A stretch of DNA of 64,000 nucleotides from Polytrichum commune (taxonomy: Eukaryota; Streptophyta; Polytrichopsida; Polytrichales; Polytrichaceae), in assembly GCA_950295325.1 (NCBI GenBank), contig OX485803.1:62263554-62327553 (forward strand). The letters run 5' to 3'. Numbering within the stretch: position 1 is the first letter of the stretch; every line of letters starts with the position of its first letter. Made by a program: the position numbers and the translations under genes. Of this stretch, positions 12,591 through 26,300 are shown one piece after another. The notes beneath the pieces are model-generated. The model saw only the letters and a list, made by a program, of their open reading frames with translations, was not told where the DNA came from and ran no database searches.

Positions 12591-13095
12591 CTAAAATTGG
12601 GCTAATTTCGAAATAAAGCCGTGACACTCCATTCTTTGTTGGTTTGCAAAGATAAATTCTTTTCTTGCATTCTGCAACATGCAACTCCAAATGCTATGCA
12701 GCTATCTTCCCAGGGTATGCTGAATGCAATGGTGCAAAGATATGTTATAATTCATTCATGTAAAAAAGACTTGTTTGATTTCATGGACTAAAGTACAATC
12801 AAGAAGTTCATGATTTTCTGAAGCATGTCAGGCCTTGCAAACTCAGTTGGCAGCTATCAAGATTTGAAAATCAAGGAGTTGGGCTGGCATCATTATGTCT
12901 TTTTATCAGAAGTGATTTCAACTTCTGATAAAAATCCTGTTGAAATCACTTCTGATAAAAAATATGTAAACAATTTTTACGGGTATAGGTGTCAGAGATG
13001 TGTGAGGATGATATCTGTACACTTTTCTGACAGTCTTGACTTTACTGCATACTTATAATGTTACAATGGCATCACATCCTATAAATGGAAGAAAA
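12591..13095 (+). other. 3' region of the DHHC gene with a 22 bp hairpin
   Basis: No gene recognised. Positions 12901-12922 and 12939-12960 are perfect inverted repeats (arm core AGAAGTGATTTCAAC) separated by 16 bp. Confidence 0.6.
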
Positions 13096-13330
13096 ACCAC
13101 ACTTAAACATTTTATTTAGTGTCACTTAGTATTTGGAATTACACAATGCTATAACCATTTATTGTATATCTTGTATATTTCATTTTCTTGCCAACAAAGG
13201 TCAAATTGGTGGTTTAGTCATTACAAAACAATAACATCTTTAGTTGGTAAAAAATTACATCATGAATAAAAAGATATAGCATTGTATAATTCCAAATAGT
13301 AAGTGACTAAATAAAATATTTAGTGTAGTA
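13096..13330. mobile_element. Short fold-back MITE (TACTACACTAA family)
   Basis: Long terminal inverted repeats: left TTATTTAGTGTCACTTAG then ATTTGGAATTACACAATGC; right mirrors this (GCATTGTATAATTCCAAAT...ATTTAGTGTAGTA). About 235 bp. The TIR end matches the 674-1081 family while the inner arm matches 20330-20510. Confidence 0.75.
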
Positions 13331-15480
13331 TCATACTAATAATACACTTGCTCTTGAACCCATCTAAATTTAGGGATTATGTTAACTTCTCAATCAACTA
13401 GCCAAAGAGTATAACATAACTATAGAATACGACTTCAGCATTTGGGGTGAATTCCACATAAACATAGTTTGTGGAAGACTTGGAGGAAGTTTGGTGAAAG
13501 TCCATCACCATCAAGAATGGTATGAAATTTCCTAGTGATGGCCCCTGGTTGCATTTGGAGCCTTGTTATGCATGGCCCAATCTGTTCTACGACATCAGTT
13601 TGGATTAAATGGGAGATTCTTTCTGCATTTGTATAAACCTTCACAGTTTGATTCCTTGTGAATTCTTTTCTTGTTCAGTACGATCAAAACATACATACAC
13701 ACATACATATACATGCTTGACACTCTTGCTCTCCCTCTTGGCTTGGGGTTCATGGCTTCTATGTAAACTCATACATGATTGCGGATGAAGGATTTAAGTA
13801 AAAACAAGTCCTCTACAAAGTTGAGGACTGATTCATTCGAATGTGATCCCACTAGACTAATTTTGGGTTTCTAATGCCATTTTAGGAGTCAATTGACCTA
13901 AAAATAATCACCTACGTGCTATAAAATAACCCAATACGTCATTTACCTTCTCAATGGATGTGTTTACATAGACACCATGAATCCCTAGCCCTCTTGTATG
14001 GTTGCCTATGTAAGTTAAGCCAGCTTAAGTGATTGAGTTTTCTTGAAAGCTTTCTCCATCTCATGCCTTGTTGTGGCCACTTTTAAGCTCATTTGAGAAC
14101 GAGTTGGTCACCTCTGTCATCTTTGGCTAGTCTTACAGTATCTTTCTGTAGTAGGTAGAGGAATTTCCAAAAGTCAACATGGGCCCACACCCTGCAAGCC
14201 TAAGATATAAATACTGTACACACTTACCTATGCCCTATTATATACCAGCTGACACCTATACCTGTAAAAATTGTTTACATAACTTAATAGGTACAGGGGA
14301 GAATTTATATTGAATCAGCTCAAAAGAATGATGTCTTCCTTACTATGTCCAGTCACTGAATTGCGAGTAGTTTCAATCTGATCTCCCTAGAGTCTGCCAG
14401 TAAATTGTAATAAGCAAGTTGAGAGCAAGTTGGTAGGTAGCACAAGTTATTTCAGCGATGTACTTACTAATCAGTGCATCGAATTTCAAGGTTAATACTT
14501 AGAATCAATTCACCAGTGTGTATGTTTGACAAATATCATTTGACTTTTAACTTCAAATCCAAAATCATAACGTTTTCAGCAACAAAAATGAAGGTCAATT
14601 CACATCTACATTTGCTTCTAATTGTCACCTCAATGTCACATGCCTAACAGTATGTGTCATTTCAATTTCTAACGTGTCAATTCACGTGTGATTTTTTTTC
14701 TTCACAAGTCACACTACATGTCAAATCCTAAATTACATGCATCAATTGATGTGCATTTTTTCTGTCTGCAAGTTTTTGCGTGTCAAATGTCAAAAACTTG
14801 CAAAAACTTTGTCAAAAATACACCCTGATGCTCACTGCTGCGCTTGACTTGATGATGAAGGGCATCTTCAAACCAGGTCCAGCTATCAGGCTTGCCTGCA
14901 GTAACTTAATCCAGGCCAGTTCACTTGCCACTTGCAGCCTGATTCAGGATCCGGAAGATGAAGACGCTGCCAATCAAGTCAGCCGCAAGGCCTTGAAGGT
15001 GCAGGAGCAACGACACGTCACCGCTGAGGATTAACCGTGCGGGAGCTGGATTCACTCATCATCAAATGGTCCTCAAATTCAGATGATCTGCACCTTCAAA
15101 CGATCCCCAGCTTCAGAAGATCTGCAGCTTCAGAAGATGACGGAGCAGTAGTCTCTGATGATTGCCGGGGCAACATCAAAGTTTATTCCACAGCTGGAGT
15201 CCTGCTTGGAATTACCTTACCCGCTCACCATCCCATGCCAACGTTCATCATCAGCTCAGCCTTCCCTCTCTAATCTCCCAGCACTAGCTGGCACTGTCTA
15301 TTTTTGGATTCATTGGCTATGACATTGTGACAGAGCTTAGACTGCGGTCTCAAAGGTAGGGCGTTGACTTTATTTGGAGGAAGTTATTCAAGTATGTAGT
15401 GGTAGGCTTATACGTACAGTGAGCATCTATTTGCAGATTCCTCCGAAGCCCTCTTACTCCCCGCAAGCCAAGGCAGGCGG
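13331..15480. other. Spacer without recognised gene
   Basis: Short open frames exist on both strands (for example at 13435-13644, 14780-15034 and 15037-15273) but show no recognisable domain or splicing logic. The last ~300 bp lose the AT bias and probably belong to the promoter of the following oxidase gene. Confidence 0.5.
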
Positions 15481-15490
15481 ATCTGGCTAG

Positions 15491-15500
15491 GTTTATATAC
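15491..15500 (+). promoter_or_regulatory. Candidate TATA box of the oxidase gene
   Basis: TTTATATAC embedded in otherwise mixed sequence, about 215 bp upstream of the chosen start codon. Inferred from sequence only. Confidence 0.4.
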
Positions 15501-15714
15501 ATTGTCACTCCTTCGCAGGGACATCAATATATATCACCTCGCATCCGTACACCAGGATGCGACCGGAATGCATGGCGTGGTGAAGATTTATTCATTTCGT
15601 GATGATTCGTGATCTGGACTCTCTGCACTCATCAGCATATTTCAGACCTTGAGGCTTCTTAAACACTAGGCTGGGCTTGTGCTGTCGGGGGACCTTCTTA
15701 TCTCTGACCCCAGA

Positions 15715-18700
15715 ATGCGGTTGGCCATGTGCAAGATGGGGCGGCTAGACCGCGTTGCAGGTTCGAAAGGAGCTGCAACAGCAATGTTAGCAGCCTTCAA
15801 GATTATCATTATGTGCGTGACTGTGGTTGCATTGGGAAATGGACGAGTGGTGGAAGCTCAGGGGAGCTGGCAGCTGTTGGTGCCGAACTCGGGATTATCG
15901 TCGATGCACACGGCGGTGACACGATTCAACACGGTGGTGTTCTTAGAACGAACTAACCAAGGAGCCACCAGTTTGAAGCTGCCAGGTGATTGGTTGCTCT
16001 CACACATTTGGCAACGAAAACGCCGGTTTCAAAACGGAGATCGGTGGGCCAAGGTAGACCAATGTTGGCCTTCAAATGCGTCTAAGCTTGGGGAGCTTGG
16101 TTCAAGGTTGGTCCCCCGTTTTCAACTCTGATCCAAGACGGGAGGTTTTGTAAGGTTTAAAACCTCCCTTTTAAAAAATGGGGACTAACCTTGAAACCAA
16201 GTTACTCAAGGTAAGGCACGTGTCAAGGTCAAAATTCAATCACCTTGAGCCACCGATCTCCGTTTCAAAACTGGCGTATTTGAATGTGGGTGGCCTCCCC
16301 TTGAGTCCTTGCATTGATCTGTAATTTGCATTCAGACTTGTGATCAAGATGCTTGTGCTCATTTGTCGCTGTGAGACAATAAATTCTGTGAGTCTTTCAA
16401 GTGGATAGGCTATATGTGGTGGCCACTAATTCCAACTAAACAGAAAAATTGATCATGGCTGTTGGATCGGATCGAGAACCGTCTCACTTGGTTAGCGACA
16501 GCGATGATTCGCGAAGATTGGCACTTCCAAGTTTCAGACTGGGAGTTGAGATGCAAAAGCCATAAGAGGTCAAAGTGAAGAATCGTCCTTCACTTGACTC
16601 TTCTTTCTCTTTAAATTAATGATGAATATGTCCTCCCAATTTAGTGTAAACTATGGCACCTAGAATGGTGTTATTAAGTGTCGCACTTAGTGTGATTGCA
16701 ATTTCATTTATGATGTATGTGGATTGTTGATGAATGTGTTGGGCACACTAAATCATATTCAAATATATAGTGTAGCGGCTCTCTTGATTGTTACATAAGA
16801 GCTCATTGTTCGTCATTTATCTCCATATAGCATTGCTAACCTCCACCTACCACTTATTCTAGGCCAAAGAATAATTCAACCAAAGACCACAAATGAGCAA
16901 GTTGTGATTCCCAAAAAATTACGGCTTCATTTCAAAGTTCCATGGCAAGGTTCATGTGGAACATGGCATCTCTTTTAATTAGAATCGGTGAGGGCGTATG
17001 AGGCTTAGTATTTGTTATCCAAGTTTGCTCAAATTGAATTGTAATGTGTGGGTGCAGATCTTGATAGATAGAGTTTTGGTTGATTATAATTTTCTAGTTT
17101 GGTCTTGATCTTTCAGCTGACTGAATGAAAGTTGGATTTGGGAATCATGAATGATGTCATGTGCAGGAGGAAAATGTAGGAATGACCCATCTGATCAGTA
17201 TCTCAAGGTGGATTGTTGGGCTCATTCCTCTGTGATGAACCTGGCCAACAATGCTATCCGTGCGCTCATGATCCTCACTGACACGCAATGTTCAGCTGGC
17301 CAATTCGTTGCAGACGGCACATTAAAGCAGATTGGAGGCAACAACAATGGCATCAGAAGGGTCAGGTAGGCAAAACTAGGCTGAATTCGAATGCTCATTC
17401 AAGTCAAGAATAAACCCATGTGAAAGTCTAAAAAGTTGACATCAAGGAGCAAGGAGTTGGGCCAATGTGAGGTGAGGTTTTTTCAAATGAGGGGCTAAAA
17501 ACGAAGAAGGCAACAATTTAATAATATACAACGGACAACATGGGTGGACATTGTGAGGTCGTCATCCAACCGTTCACAGCTGTTCCTCATAGTTGTCCAC
17601 CATACTGAAAAGGTGTAGGGGACTATGTTAGCATGATGTGACAATGGTTAGGGGCGTTCTGGGACATTGATATATATATATATATATATGCATGGGTGCA
17701 ATGGTTTGGGACGGCAATTTTCCAAACTAGTAGGAATTCAATGTCATGTTAGTCATTGGTTCATTTGATCATGTGAACCACATGGAGAAAGCATTGTGAC
17801 TTTAAGGTGAACTTGCATTGATATGTATATAGTTGCTCACGGTGAGTCAGGAAAACGATTCCAAGTAGATTAGTCACTGTAACACTTAAATGCTTGAAAA
17901 GCGGAAGGCGGTTGGTTGGGTGCTCAAGGATAAAAGAGCTACCTTCATGCTTCAAGATAACTTGTCCATCATGTGGCCGGAGGAATACTTCGCTTTTTCA
18001 TGATGTAGATCCCTTGTTCTCTTTTTTTCCCTTTTGCTACATGGTTTTGGATGGAAGAGGGTAATCGTGCTAATGAATCTAGTTCCGATAGGAAACACTG
18101 TCAGTAGGAGACACAACCTTCAGAACCTTCTAAATGCATTGCAAATATCCCCTTTGCAATGGAGTTTAGGGGACATAGCCTTCAAGCGATTCAAATGTGC
18201 TGCACATGATGCCCTCCCTGTAACTCCAACGATAACAGTTTTTGGAGGTTTTTGTGATGGATTGATTCCTAATCTTCCTACTTTGTACCAGTAGCCGATA
18301 GGGAATTCTGAATGTATCAGTGACATTCTCTTGGAATCTTCCACAGTCTTTGCATTGCAATGCAATAAATTGAACAACATATGACTATCTTTCAGGACAT
18401 TCACACCCTGCCCGCCCACCGGCTCGTGCGACTGGGTGGAAACGGCGGAGAGAACCCAGGTCGACCGGTGGTACTCCACATCCCAACTCCTCCCCGACCA
18501 ACGCATCATCGTGATCGGGGGGCGCACCGTCCCAAACATCGAGTTCCTCCCCGCGAAAGGGCTCAAAGTTACACCCATGCAGTTCCTTCTTGACACACAG
18601 ACGTCGGGGAGTAATGGGCAGGCCGACAACTGGTACCCGTATGTGCACCTCCTTCCCGACGGAAACCTCTACATCTTCGCCAACACCAAGTCCATCGTCT

Positions 18701-21650
18701 ACAACTACAAGGCCAACGCAGTCGTCCGGACGTTCCCGGTGCTCCCCGGGGGGCCCCGCAACTACCCGTCTGGCGGGTCGTCTGTCATGTTGCCTTTGAG
18801 CTTTGTGGACGCGTTCAAGTCAGTCGAGGTGCTTGTTTGTGGAGGTGCGGCGCCCAACGCGTTCACAATCGCCGAGAGCAGAAAAACCTTCTTGCCGTGT
18901 CAACAGACGTGCGGGCGGATGCGGGTGACGGACGTCGCACCCAAGTGGCTCGTGGAGACCATGCCCGTGAAACGGTGCATGGGGGACATGCTCCTCCTTC
19001 CCGACCAAAATGTGCTCATCATCAATGGTGCACAGGCCGGTGAGTTTCATTCAAGTCTAGGAAAACTCTTGAAAGATTATTGTTGGAAAACTCCTGAAAC
19101 TTTTGAAACCGATTTGAAAATAGGTGAGGTCCAATCTTGCCCAAGATTTTTTGGGAAATGAGGGTCCAACTTGCCTCAAGGGGAGGCCACAAGTGTTTGA
19201 GAACACTAGTTTCAAAACAGAGATTGGTGGACCAAGGTAAGAGAATTTTGGCCTTGACATAGTGAAGCACTAGTCAAGGCCAAAATAAATTTACCTTGGC
19301 CCACTTATCTCCGTTTTCGAAACCGATGTTTTCAAATGTGTGTGGCCTCCACAGGAGGGGGGGGCCTTGTTTCTGAGAATGCACCCGGCGAGGGCCTCAC
19401 CAATGTAAAGAAAATGGGGCAATCTTTCGACATTCGTTGTTGGTTGGCGAAATTACGAACAACATAAAGTCCTCCTGGAAAGCTGGTGGGCAATTCCGTG
19501 TGGTGAGATGTGAGCGAGGTACACTAAGAAAATTGCCGCGGTTCTTTATGATTGTGGGAACAGGTACATGTGGCCAATTTGACGGTCACGGTGACGGTAT
19601 TGATTTATGTGTTTCTGCTGTATGTATAACAGGATCACAAAGTGAGGGTCGGGCAATCACTCCAGTCCTCACTCCTGTGCTTTACCAGACCAATGTTGCA
19701 TCGCCGCGATTCGTCTCTATGGCAGCGTCCAATATCCCTCGAATGTACCACTCCACCGCCAATCTACTGCCGGTAAGACCATATTAACCCTTAAATTCCC
19801 GTGGGATGAGGTATTTTCTAAGATGTGCTCAAAAATAAAATTTCCAAGGGTCTTTCAAGAACTATCACAAAAGAAAACTTTGTATGAGTCACGACCATCA
19901 AAGTATCACATCCACTTGGTTGAAAATAGAAAATTACTTCTGGCCCTCCTATAATGCACTCAGAAGTTCAAAGTTACTACGGAAATTCATCTGAGAATCA
20001 CAATGCTCATAGTTTTGATGAGAAACTTGCTGTGATCGGTTGAAATCACAAATACTATAGACTGCTGAGTTGTAAGCAAAATTCGATCTTGAAGTGATCA
20101 AACGGTCATGATGACTCTAGATGTGCAGTAACACTTCATAAAGTTTAGAAGATAACCACCCATGAAATTTCAAAACCTACATTCAGGAGGAAGAAAATGT
20201 TAATCAATACATTAACAAGGTCCATCACTTGACATTGAGAGTCCCGTGTTGAGACAGTTAGACCATTAAGGGTAAACTACTCTTTTCCTCGAGGTAGTGG
20301 CAAAACTACACTGATTATCCCAATTAGAGCATGTTACTATTCGGAGTTACACAATGCAATAACGTCCTCCTCAGGATTTCAATTTTTACTAACGAAAGTT
20401 CAATAGGTTGTCGGACATTATGAAACATATTAAATGACATTGCTTGGCAAAATATCACATTTTCATTAAATATATATAGCACTACATAGCTCCGAATAGT
20501 AACACACACACTAATTGAGATCTATAATCAATGCACACCCGTTATGATATTTATGTCACATACATTATTTGCAAAGGGCCTAAAACTAGATGCCTGGAGG
20601 TCTCAAAGTAGTACGCCCGCTAATTGCCAATATGATTCCATTTGTCAACACAAGTAACTTCTTTATGTGAAAAAATGTCTACTTTATGACATTTAGAGTA
20701 GCACATTGGGATGCTTTAAACAGTAGTCTGGCGTTTTAGTATGCAAGAGGAAGATGTTTTGAGTGTACTAATGGCAAGTGTCATGTGTTTACATTTTAGT
20801 ATGCAAGAGGAAGATATTCTTGAACATACTAATGACAAGTATCATTTGTGTGCACTTTAGTCAACTTGTAGACCATTGTGACACATAGGCATGCAGCTTA
20901 TACCACTATTGAACATGCTCATGTCGAGATATTAGTAAGCGCACTTGAATGCCACGTGTCATGAGGTGACAATTACGGTGAAGTTGTTAATCATCAATGT
21001 AACCTAGCATACGCCTCAAAATAGGGTAAGTGACACTATCACACATGTGACACTAAACACCATAAACGATGCAGTGCTCTTCACCCATCATCGTCAAAAC
21101 AGAATTGCGGCATCGTGCATGGAGTTTGTCTGTCACAGTAACATGCGAAGTCGAAATTTTTGCTGTGCTAATGAACCATGATCTGTCTTGCACTCAGGAC
21201 GGACGCGTCATGCCAGCCGGAAGCAACACCAACCGAGTCCACAAATACTCCAAAGTTCCCTTCCCCACTGAACTCCGCCTGGACGCCTTCTCCCCTCCCT
21301 ACTTGGCCGCGTCCCAAAACCCTAAGAGGCCCACCATCACCCTCTCCCCCACATCCGCCAACCTTGGATCCACCTTCTTGGTGCGATTCTCTGTTGTGGA
21401 TCCCAAAACGGTGATTGGCAACGTGGACGTCATCATCAACAGCTCTCCGTTCACGACGCACTCGTATTCTCAGGGCCTTCGGATGCTCAAACTGCAGACC
21501 AGTGGGCAGAAGGCAATTGCCTCTCCACAGTTTGAGCTCACCGTTACTGCACCACCGAATGCGAATCTGGCGCCTCAGTCGTATTACATGTTGTGGGTTG
21601 TCAACCAGAACATCCCCTCCAGCAAGGCGGTGTGGGTTCAATTGACTTAA
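15715..21650 (+). CDS. Secreted galactose/glyoxal oxidase-type copper radical oxidase
   Basis: Five exons: 15715-15985, 17167-17365, 18396-19039, 19633-19772, 21198-21650; all GT-AG, in phase, 568 residues from ATG 15715 (in-frame ATGs at 15727, 15736 and 15784 are alternatives). A hydrophobic stretch (MLAAFKIIIMCVTVVAL) ends in VEAQGSW, consistent with a cleaved signal peptide preceded by a longer basic leader. Glyoxal-oxidase N domain: DQYLKVDCWAH. The copper-radical residues expected in the family are visible: Cys in TQCSAG, Tyr in RWYSTSQLLPD (the thioether partner), Tyr-His in RMYHSTANLLPDGRV, and the C-terminal His in FTTHSYSQGLR, within the DUF1929-type domain. Such enzymes oxidise aldehydes or primary alcohols to give H2O2 in the apoplast; plant GLOX proteins act in cell wall and pollen development. 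Substrate is not predictable here. Exon 3 is notably GC-rich. Confidence 0.92.
15996..16300. mobile_element. Fold-back MITE in oxidase intron 1
   Basis: Arms share CGGTTTCAAAACGGAGATCGGTGG (read in pieces) and its reverse complement near 16248-16275; the right end is GTGGCCTCCCC. It begins only about 10 bp after the exon 1 donor. Related to the smaller element at 19180-19352. Confidence 0.7.
16640..16780. other. MITE-like remnant in oxidase intron 1
   Basis: Contains ATTAAGTGTCGCACTTAGTG and ends ATATAGTGTAGCG, resembling the TIRs of the TACTACACTAA family. Boundaries uncertain. Confidence 0.4.
17668..17692. repeat. (AT)n microsatellite in intron 2
   Basis: Uninterrupted alternating AT run within the oxidase intron 2. 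Confidence 0.9.
19180..19352. mobile_element. Fold-back MITE in oxidase intron 3
   Basis: About 173 bp, nearly palindromic: starts GGGGAGGCCACA and ends TGTGGCCTCCAC, with arms carrying GAGATTGGTGGACCAAGGTAA / TTACCTTGGCCCACTTATCTC. Same family as 15996-16300. Confidence 0.8.
20330..20512. mobile_element. Fold-back MITE in oxidase intron 4
   Basis: Arms GTTACTATTCGGAGTTACAC and the complementary CTCCGAATAGTAAC; inner parts also mirror (CACAATGC / GCACTACATAG). Similar inner arm to the element at 13096-13330. Confidence 0.7.
20540..21067. mobile_element. ~530 bp MITE in oxidase intron 4
   Basis: Left end GTTATGATATTTATGTCACATAC, right end ATGTGACACTAAACACCATAAACG: inverted-repeat ends. Contains two internal copies of TTTAGTATGCAAGAGGAAGAT. 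A second copy in opposite orientation lies at 63203-63733. It ends about 130 bp before the last coding exon. Confidence 0.75.
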
Positions 21651-22963
21651 AATATATATACAGGAGCATTGAAAGCAAGTAGTGTCAGTGCTCATCAATT
21701 TTTCTGTGGCAGATCACAGTCGTCACATGGCCATGATGATTGCTTAATAATGGGCTCTGAAATACTTTGGTGACTACTCAGGTATTTAACTAGTTTTTAT
21801 GACTGTGAATTGGTGTAAATTTAGAAACGAAATATTTATCTGGTAAAGCGATATGGATCATTGGTGCAGACTCAATTGAGTTGCTTGAAATTGCTCGTTG
21901 GGTTGTTGGGGCCAGTGCCAATGAGTTCAATATTTAAGTTGGAAGCTCGAATGACCCAATCGTCTTTTGTATTGTGTAGATTTTCTGATTTGCTTAAAGA
22001 AAGAAATTCTAGGCAACTGTTCTCATGAATATGGAAACGGTACAAAACCCAGCTTGTGTGTAGTAAGTACGAAACTGGAGTTGATCAGAACCTCACTGCG
22101 GATGCTTCTAATTTTTGTGATGCAAGCAGCAAGAATGTAATAGACTTTGCGGTCCTTACATGTACTGTAGAGGGTGCTTTGTTTCAACTTTACTACTGCC
22201 CGAATGTAGATTCCACATTGAATTCAGGTTGGGTTTCACTCAATGTAGAAATGACATGTGGTATGATTTGAAGACATTATTATTTTATTTTAAATGGATA
22301 GCTTGTTGTTCTTTAGAGTCATAACATACCCTTTTTCCCCATAAGAATACTTAATATTTTTATGCTTGCGACTTGCCTCTCTGTCCTGGTATTCATTGAC
22401 ATCTTAATAGAATCTTCATTGCTCACGCTCAGGTGGTGATGATGTGGCCTCTGCACAAGGATAATCTATATCGAACACCCAAGATGATAGAACATAATCC
22501 TTCAAAAGGAATTTCATTTGGCTCCCACAAAAGTTAACCAAGGTGCATTCTCTGAGACATTCCAATAAAAAACAATGTCATTGACGAAGGATATACAAAA
22601 TGATAAGTTTATGAATAGAAACAACTCTCCAAAAACCAAAATTTCATACTACCTCTTATTTATACCCCGTGACACACACACAAAACAAAAAACAAAAGCC
22701 AATATCTCCTCCCAGTTTTGTTGAGCTCTCCTCTCAATTCGGTTACATACAAGTGGTCACGTAGATATGCATAACATTATTGAGCAATAATTAGCCATTC
22801 TCTTGACATGGGAATAATTTTGACTCTGTCCTTGAATGATTCAGTTTTCATTCTTAATGTTTCTATACTTGAAATTTGAATCCAAGTTCAGTACAACTTG
22901 TTGCTTCTACTTGACACTCGAATCAATCTCCTGTAACTTATTTCCAACATGACATATTGACCA
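21651..22963. other. Oxidase 3' region and spacer
   Basis: No gene recognised. A (CA)n-rich patch occurs at 22670-22700. Small open frames lack domain similarity. Confidence 0.5.
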
Positions 22964-23387
22964 TACTACACTAAATATGATATCTTAATGTCACCAATTC
23001 TTAAGTTTGTCTTGCTCAATACGAATTGTAAACCGTGGTGTAGTGTCACCAACACTGAATGTTAAACTAATAGTATAATTTGTCATTCCTTGTAAAAAAA
23101 AAATTTAACAAATGGGCATTACAGACTTACAGTGTTTGCAAGCACTGTCACTTACAAAGTAAAATTTCATCCAAATTTCAATCACCCATGACAACATTTC
23201 AGCATAGATTTGTAAGGATGTAAATTATACCAAACTTTGTTTCGATAATTGTCATTTGGATGAACTGAGAGTAAGTAGAGATGACAGTATTTGTAAACGT
23301 ATTCATAGAAAGTGTCACTAAAGAAGTCACCGCAGTGACATAAAATGCCATACTGTATGACACTGTATATCACAGTTTAGTGTAGTA
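22964..23387. mobile_element. MITE, TACTACACTAA family (copy 2)
   Basis: Starts TACTACACTAAATATG and ends CAGTTTAGTGTAGTA. The internal order is reversed relative to copy 1 at 674-1081 (for example TTTGTCTTGCTCAATAC here, its complement there). Confidence 0.8.
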
Positions 23388-26300
23388 CTTTTCCACCTGA
23401 AATTTGTGGTTAAATGCAAAATGAAAAACAAAAAGGGTAGATTAATTTGTACTGATTAGCATGTGAATTCTTATCCCAGCAATCGATCGTACACTGGACT
23501 GGCTCATGCTGGTCATCATCAATCATGTTCGGTCACGGAGTCTGTTAAGTGTCACCAAAAGTTTAGTTGTACTTTATTCGTTTGGATTAGTGCAACTTAC
23601 ATGTCGGCACTATAGCAAACCACAAAAGTATGTAGTATGATAGAAGAAACCTGAGGACGGCACTATTTTAAAGGCACGAAAGGCCCCTCATGCGATATTT
23701 AATGTAGTAAAAGTAGGAGATTGCTAAATCAATCATACATTGGTTTAAATGACCACAAAGAAGCATACAAAAGTGTTGGTCAAGTTGTTTAATTCATTTA
23801 GTTGAACAATTCTAATAATACCAACACAAAGTTTCTTGTTTTCATGTGTGCGATGAAAAATCAAATTTTGATAGGTCATGTGATCACACGACACAACTTT
23901 ATTCATGATTGTTTTAACAAATTTTGTGGTCGATTTACCAATTCCCTAAAAGTATACACTAAAGCCATGCTTTACAAGTGCCAACATCACATTGCTCAAT
24001 GGGTGAATTGTGTTCACTTCCATAAGTGGTCTAGATTCAATTTGATAGTGCAGATTCGCAATGCAAAGATTCAAGAATCATGTCCCCGGATCTATTGGCC
24101 CCACAAAACAATTTCTTCCCCCTAAGCAATGTTATGAAAGGTCCTCATGATGCGACTTAAGAAATGTGAAGACTTTGTTCATGCAACTAGCAGTTTTATG
24201 AGTCTAGAGAGAAGGTTTATTTTCATTGTCTGACTTCTCAAGGTAGAAGCGTCTAAGTGTTATATTGTAACTGATAACACTACTTACTTTAAGGAACCTA
24301 TGTAACCACTTTTGAAATTGCAAAGTAACTTTGACTTATTCCAACAACTCACAACAACTTGTGCTATGGAGCTCATCCATTGGCACCAATTTGAACCCCC
24401 TTTGAACCTCGGAAATGCTACGAAATATGTTCCATTGCTTGCCCCATTACAACTATGGTTAGGTCTTTCTTGGTGTCATGATGAGGTGATAATGCAAGTG
24501 CATTTTTGTTGAGAAGTGGAAACTTAGATATATTAATCTCTTATGGTATCCCATAGTACCTTTACCACTTTGGCACTAATTAAGCTATTTTTGTATTTTG
24601 GGGAATTTTTATCCTAAAATATTAATATTAATACATGAATTTGATTTATAATAGAAATAGAAATAGAATATATCAATCTCAAAATAGGACATTCAATATG
24701 TATTTGCCTATAAATAGCTGAATTCGTAAAGGTAGTGTGGTATTAGTTTTTTTTCTCCAATAAAAGAAATATTCCACCCCTTCCTATTAACAATTATGTA
24801 CCACCTAGACAAATGGGCCCTAAAGTTCATCACCTATGTCCCAATACCTAGGATAGTGGTAGATGCATCAATGATTCCATTTACATTTGTTCTAGACATT
24901 GAACACATGTAACTTTAAGGTCTTTGTGCTACTTGGAGAAGATGTCAACGGTTCATGCTACAACAAGGTGATGTCAACGGTTCATCTTCGTGTCTCAATG
25001 GAAAAGCACTTACTACTTATAGAGAGATAGGTGACACCAACCTTGAGCCAGCATGATAAAAAAATTCTTCATCCCTAGGCAATGCACTCTAAGCACCTAC
25101 TATTAGGAATAAGAAAGTGAGGGGGCAATATTATTAGTATAGCAAATTTAAAAGCTAAAAACCACATTAGCAAGACTTGACCTTGGCATGTACATAGTCC
25201 ATACCATGCCATGGTCATGGCCATCACCATCACCAATGGGGCATGCAAGGTTAGCTATGGTTGTCTTTGCATGGCTATGGTGCAACTTTTTTCTAGTTAA
25301 TATATAGCAATTATCACCGCTTCAATCTTGTAATAAAAATTTACAATGGAAAGCTAACTTTTGTTCACCTACAAACTCCCTAGAGCTACATTACCCTCTT
25401 GGAGGGGATGGTATCAAGGTGACATCGGCAGTTTGCATCACTTCTCAATGAAAACACATCCTAAGTACCTACATACTTTGAGCATACTCTTGAGGATAAA
25501 GAAAGCAAGGGCATTATATTGCTTGAAAATCATATTTTTGCTAAATTAGCAAGGCTTGGCCTTGACATTGTCATACCATGGGCATCATTGTCATTAATGA
25601 GATCATGCAAGGTTGCTTGGATCGCCCTCACATCATGGCCATGGCATAATTTTTTTCTTCATGAACAAATATTACCCCCCCCCCCCCACCAATCAACCCC
25701 CAACCACCACTTTCCACTTCCACCTTGAAATATGGGTTTCACAAAGCGGAAAACTAAAAGTTTAGCTACAAAATCCCTAAAACTACATTATTAACTTGGA
25801 GAAGGTGGAACTAAGGTGGCATCAACAATCTATTTATGCTTCACAATGGAAACCCATTCTTTACACTAGGATCCAAGACCAAAAGAACTTTAAAATCGGA
25901 AAATCTGCATAACTGGAAGCAAATTTTAGACTCAAGGAGCTTTCACTGGGGTATGGGTCGAAGGTATGAGAAAATGAAGCGCACCAATGTGACATCACTT
26001 TCTTGCCAAATATCGGCAATCTCTACTCAAGAAAATGCTCCTCCTATTTTTGAATACCAATCTTCAAGCTTGGGTCCAACTTTGAATATGAAAATAAAGT
26101 CGATTTAAGAAGCATTTTGGACCCCAACTTTTTTAGGGTGGGTTTATAATGTCTTCCAAACTTGGGGTCCAAAACACCCCTTAAATGGGCCCTACTTTTA
26201 GACTCAGGCTTGGACCCAAGCTTGAAGATTGGTTTCTCAAACTAGGACAAGCATTTTCTTGAGGGACGACCAACAAGATTTGGCAAGAACATGATTCCAC

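Noticed and set aside
18120-18648. Long minus-strand frames opposite the oxidase exon 3
   Set aside because: They mirror a GC-rich coding exon with firm family similarity on the plus strand and have no recognisable domains.
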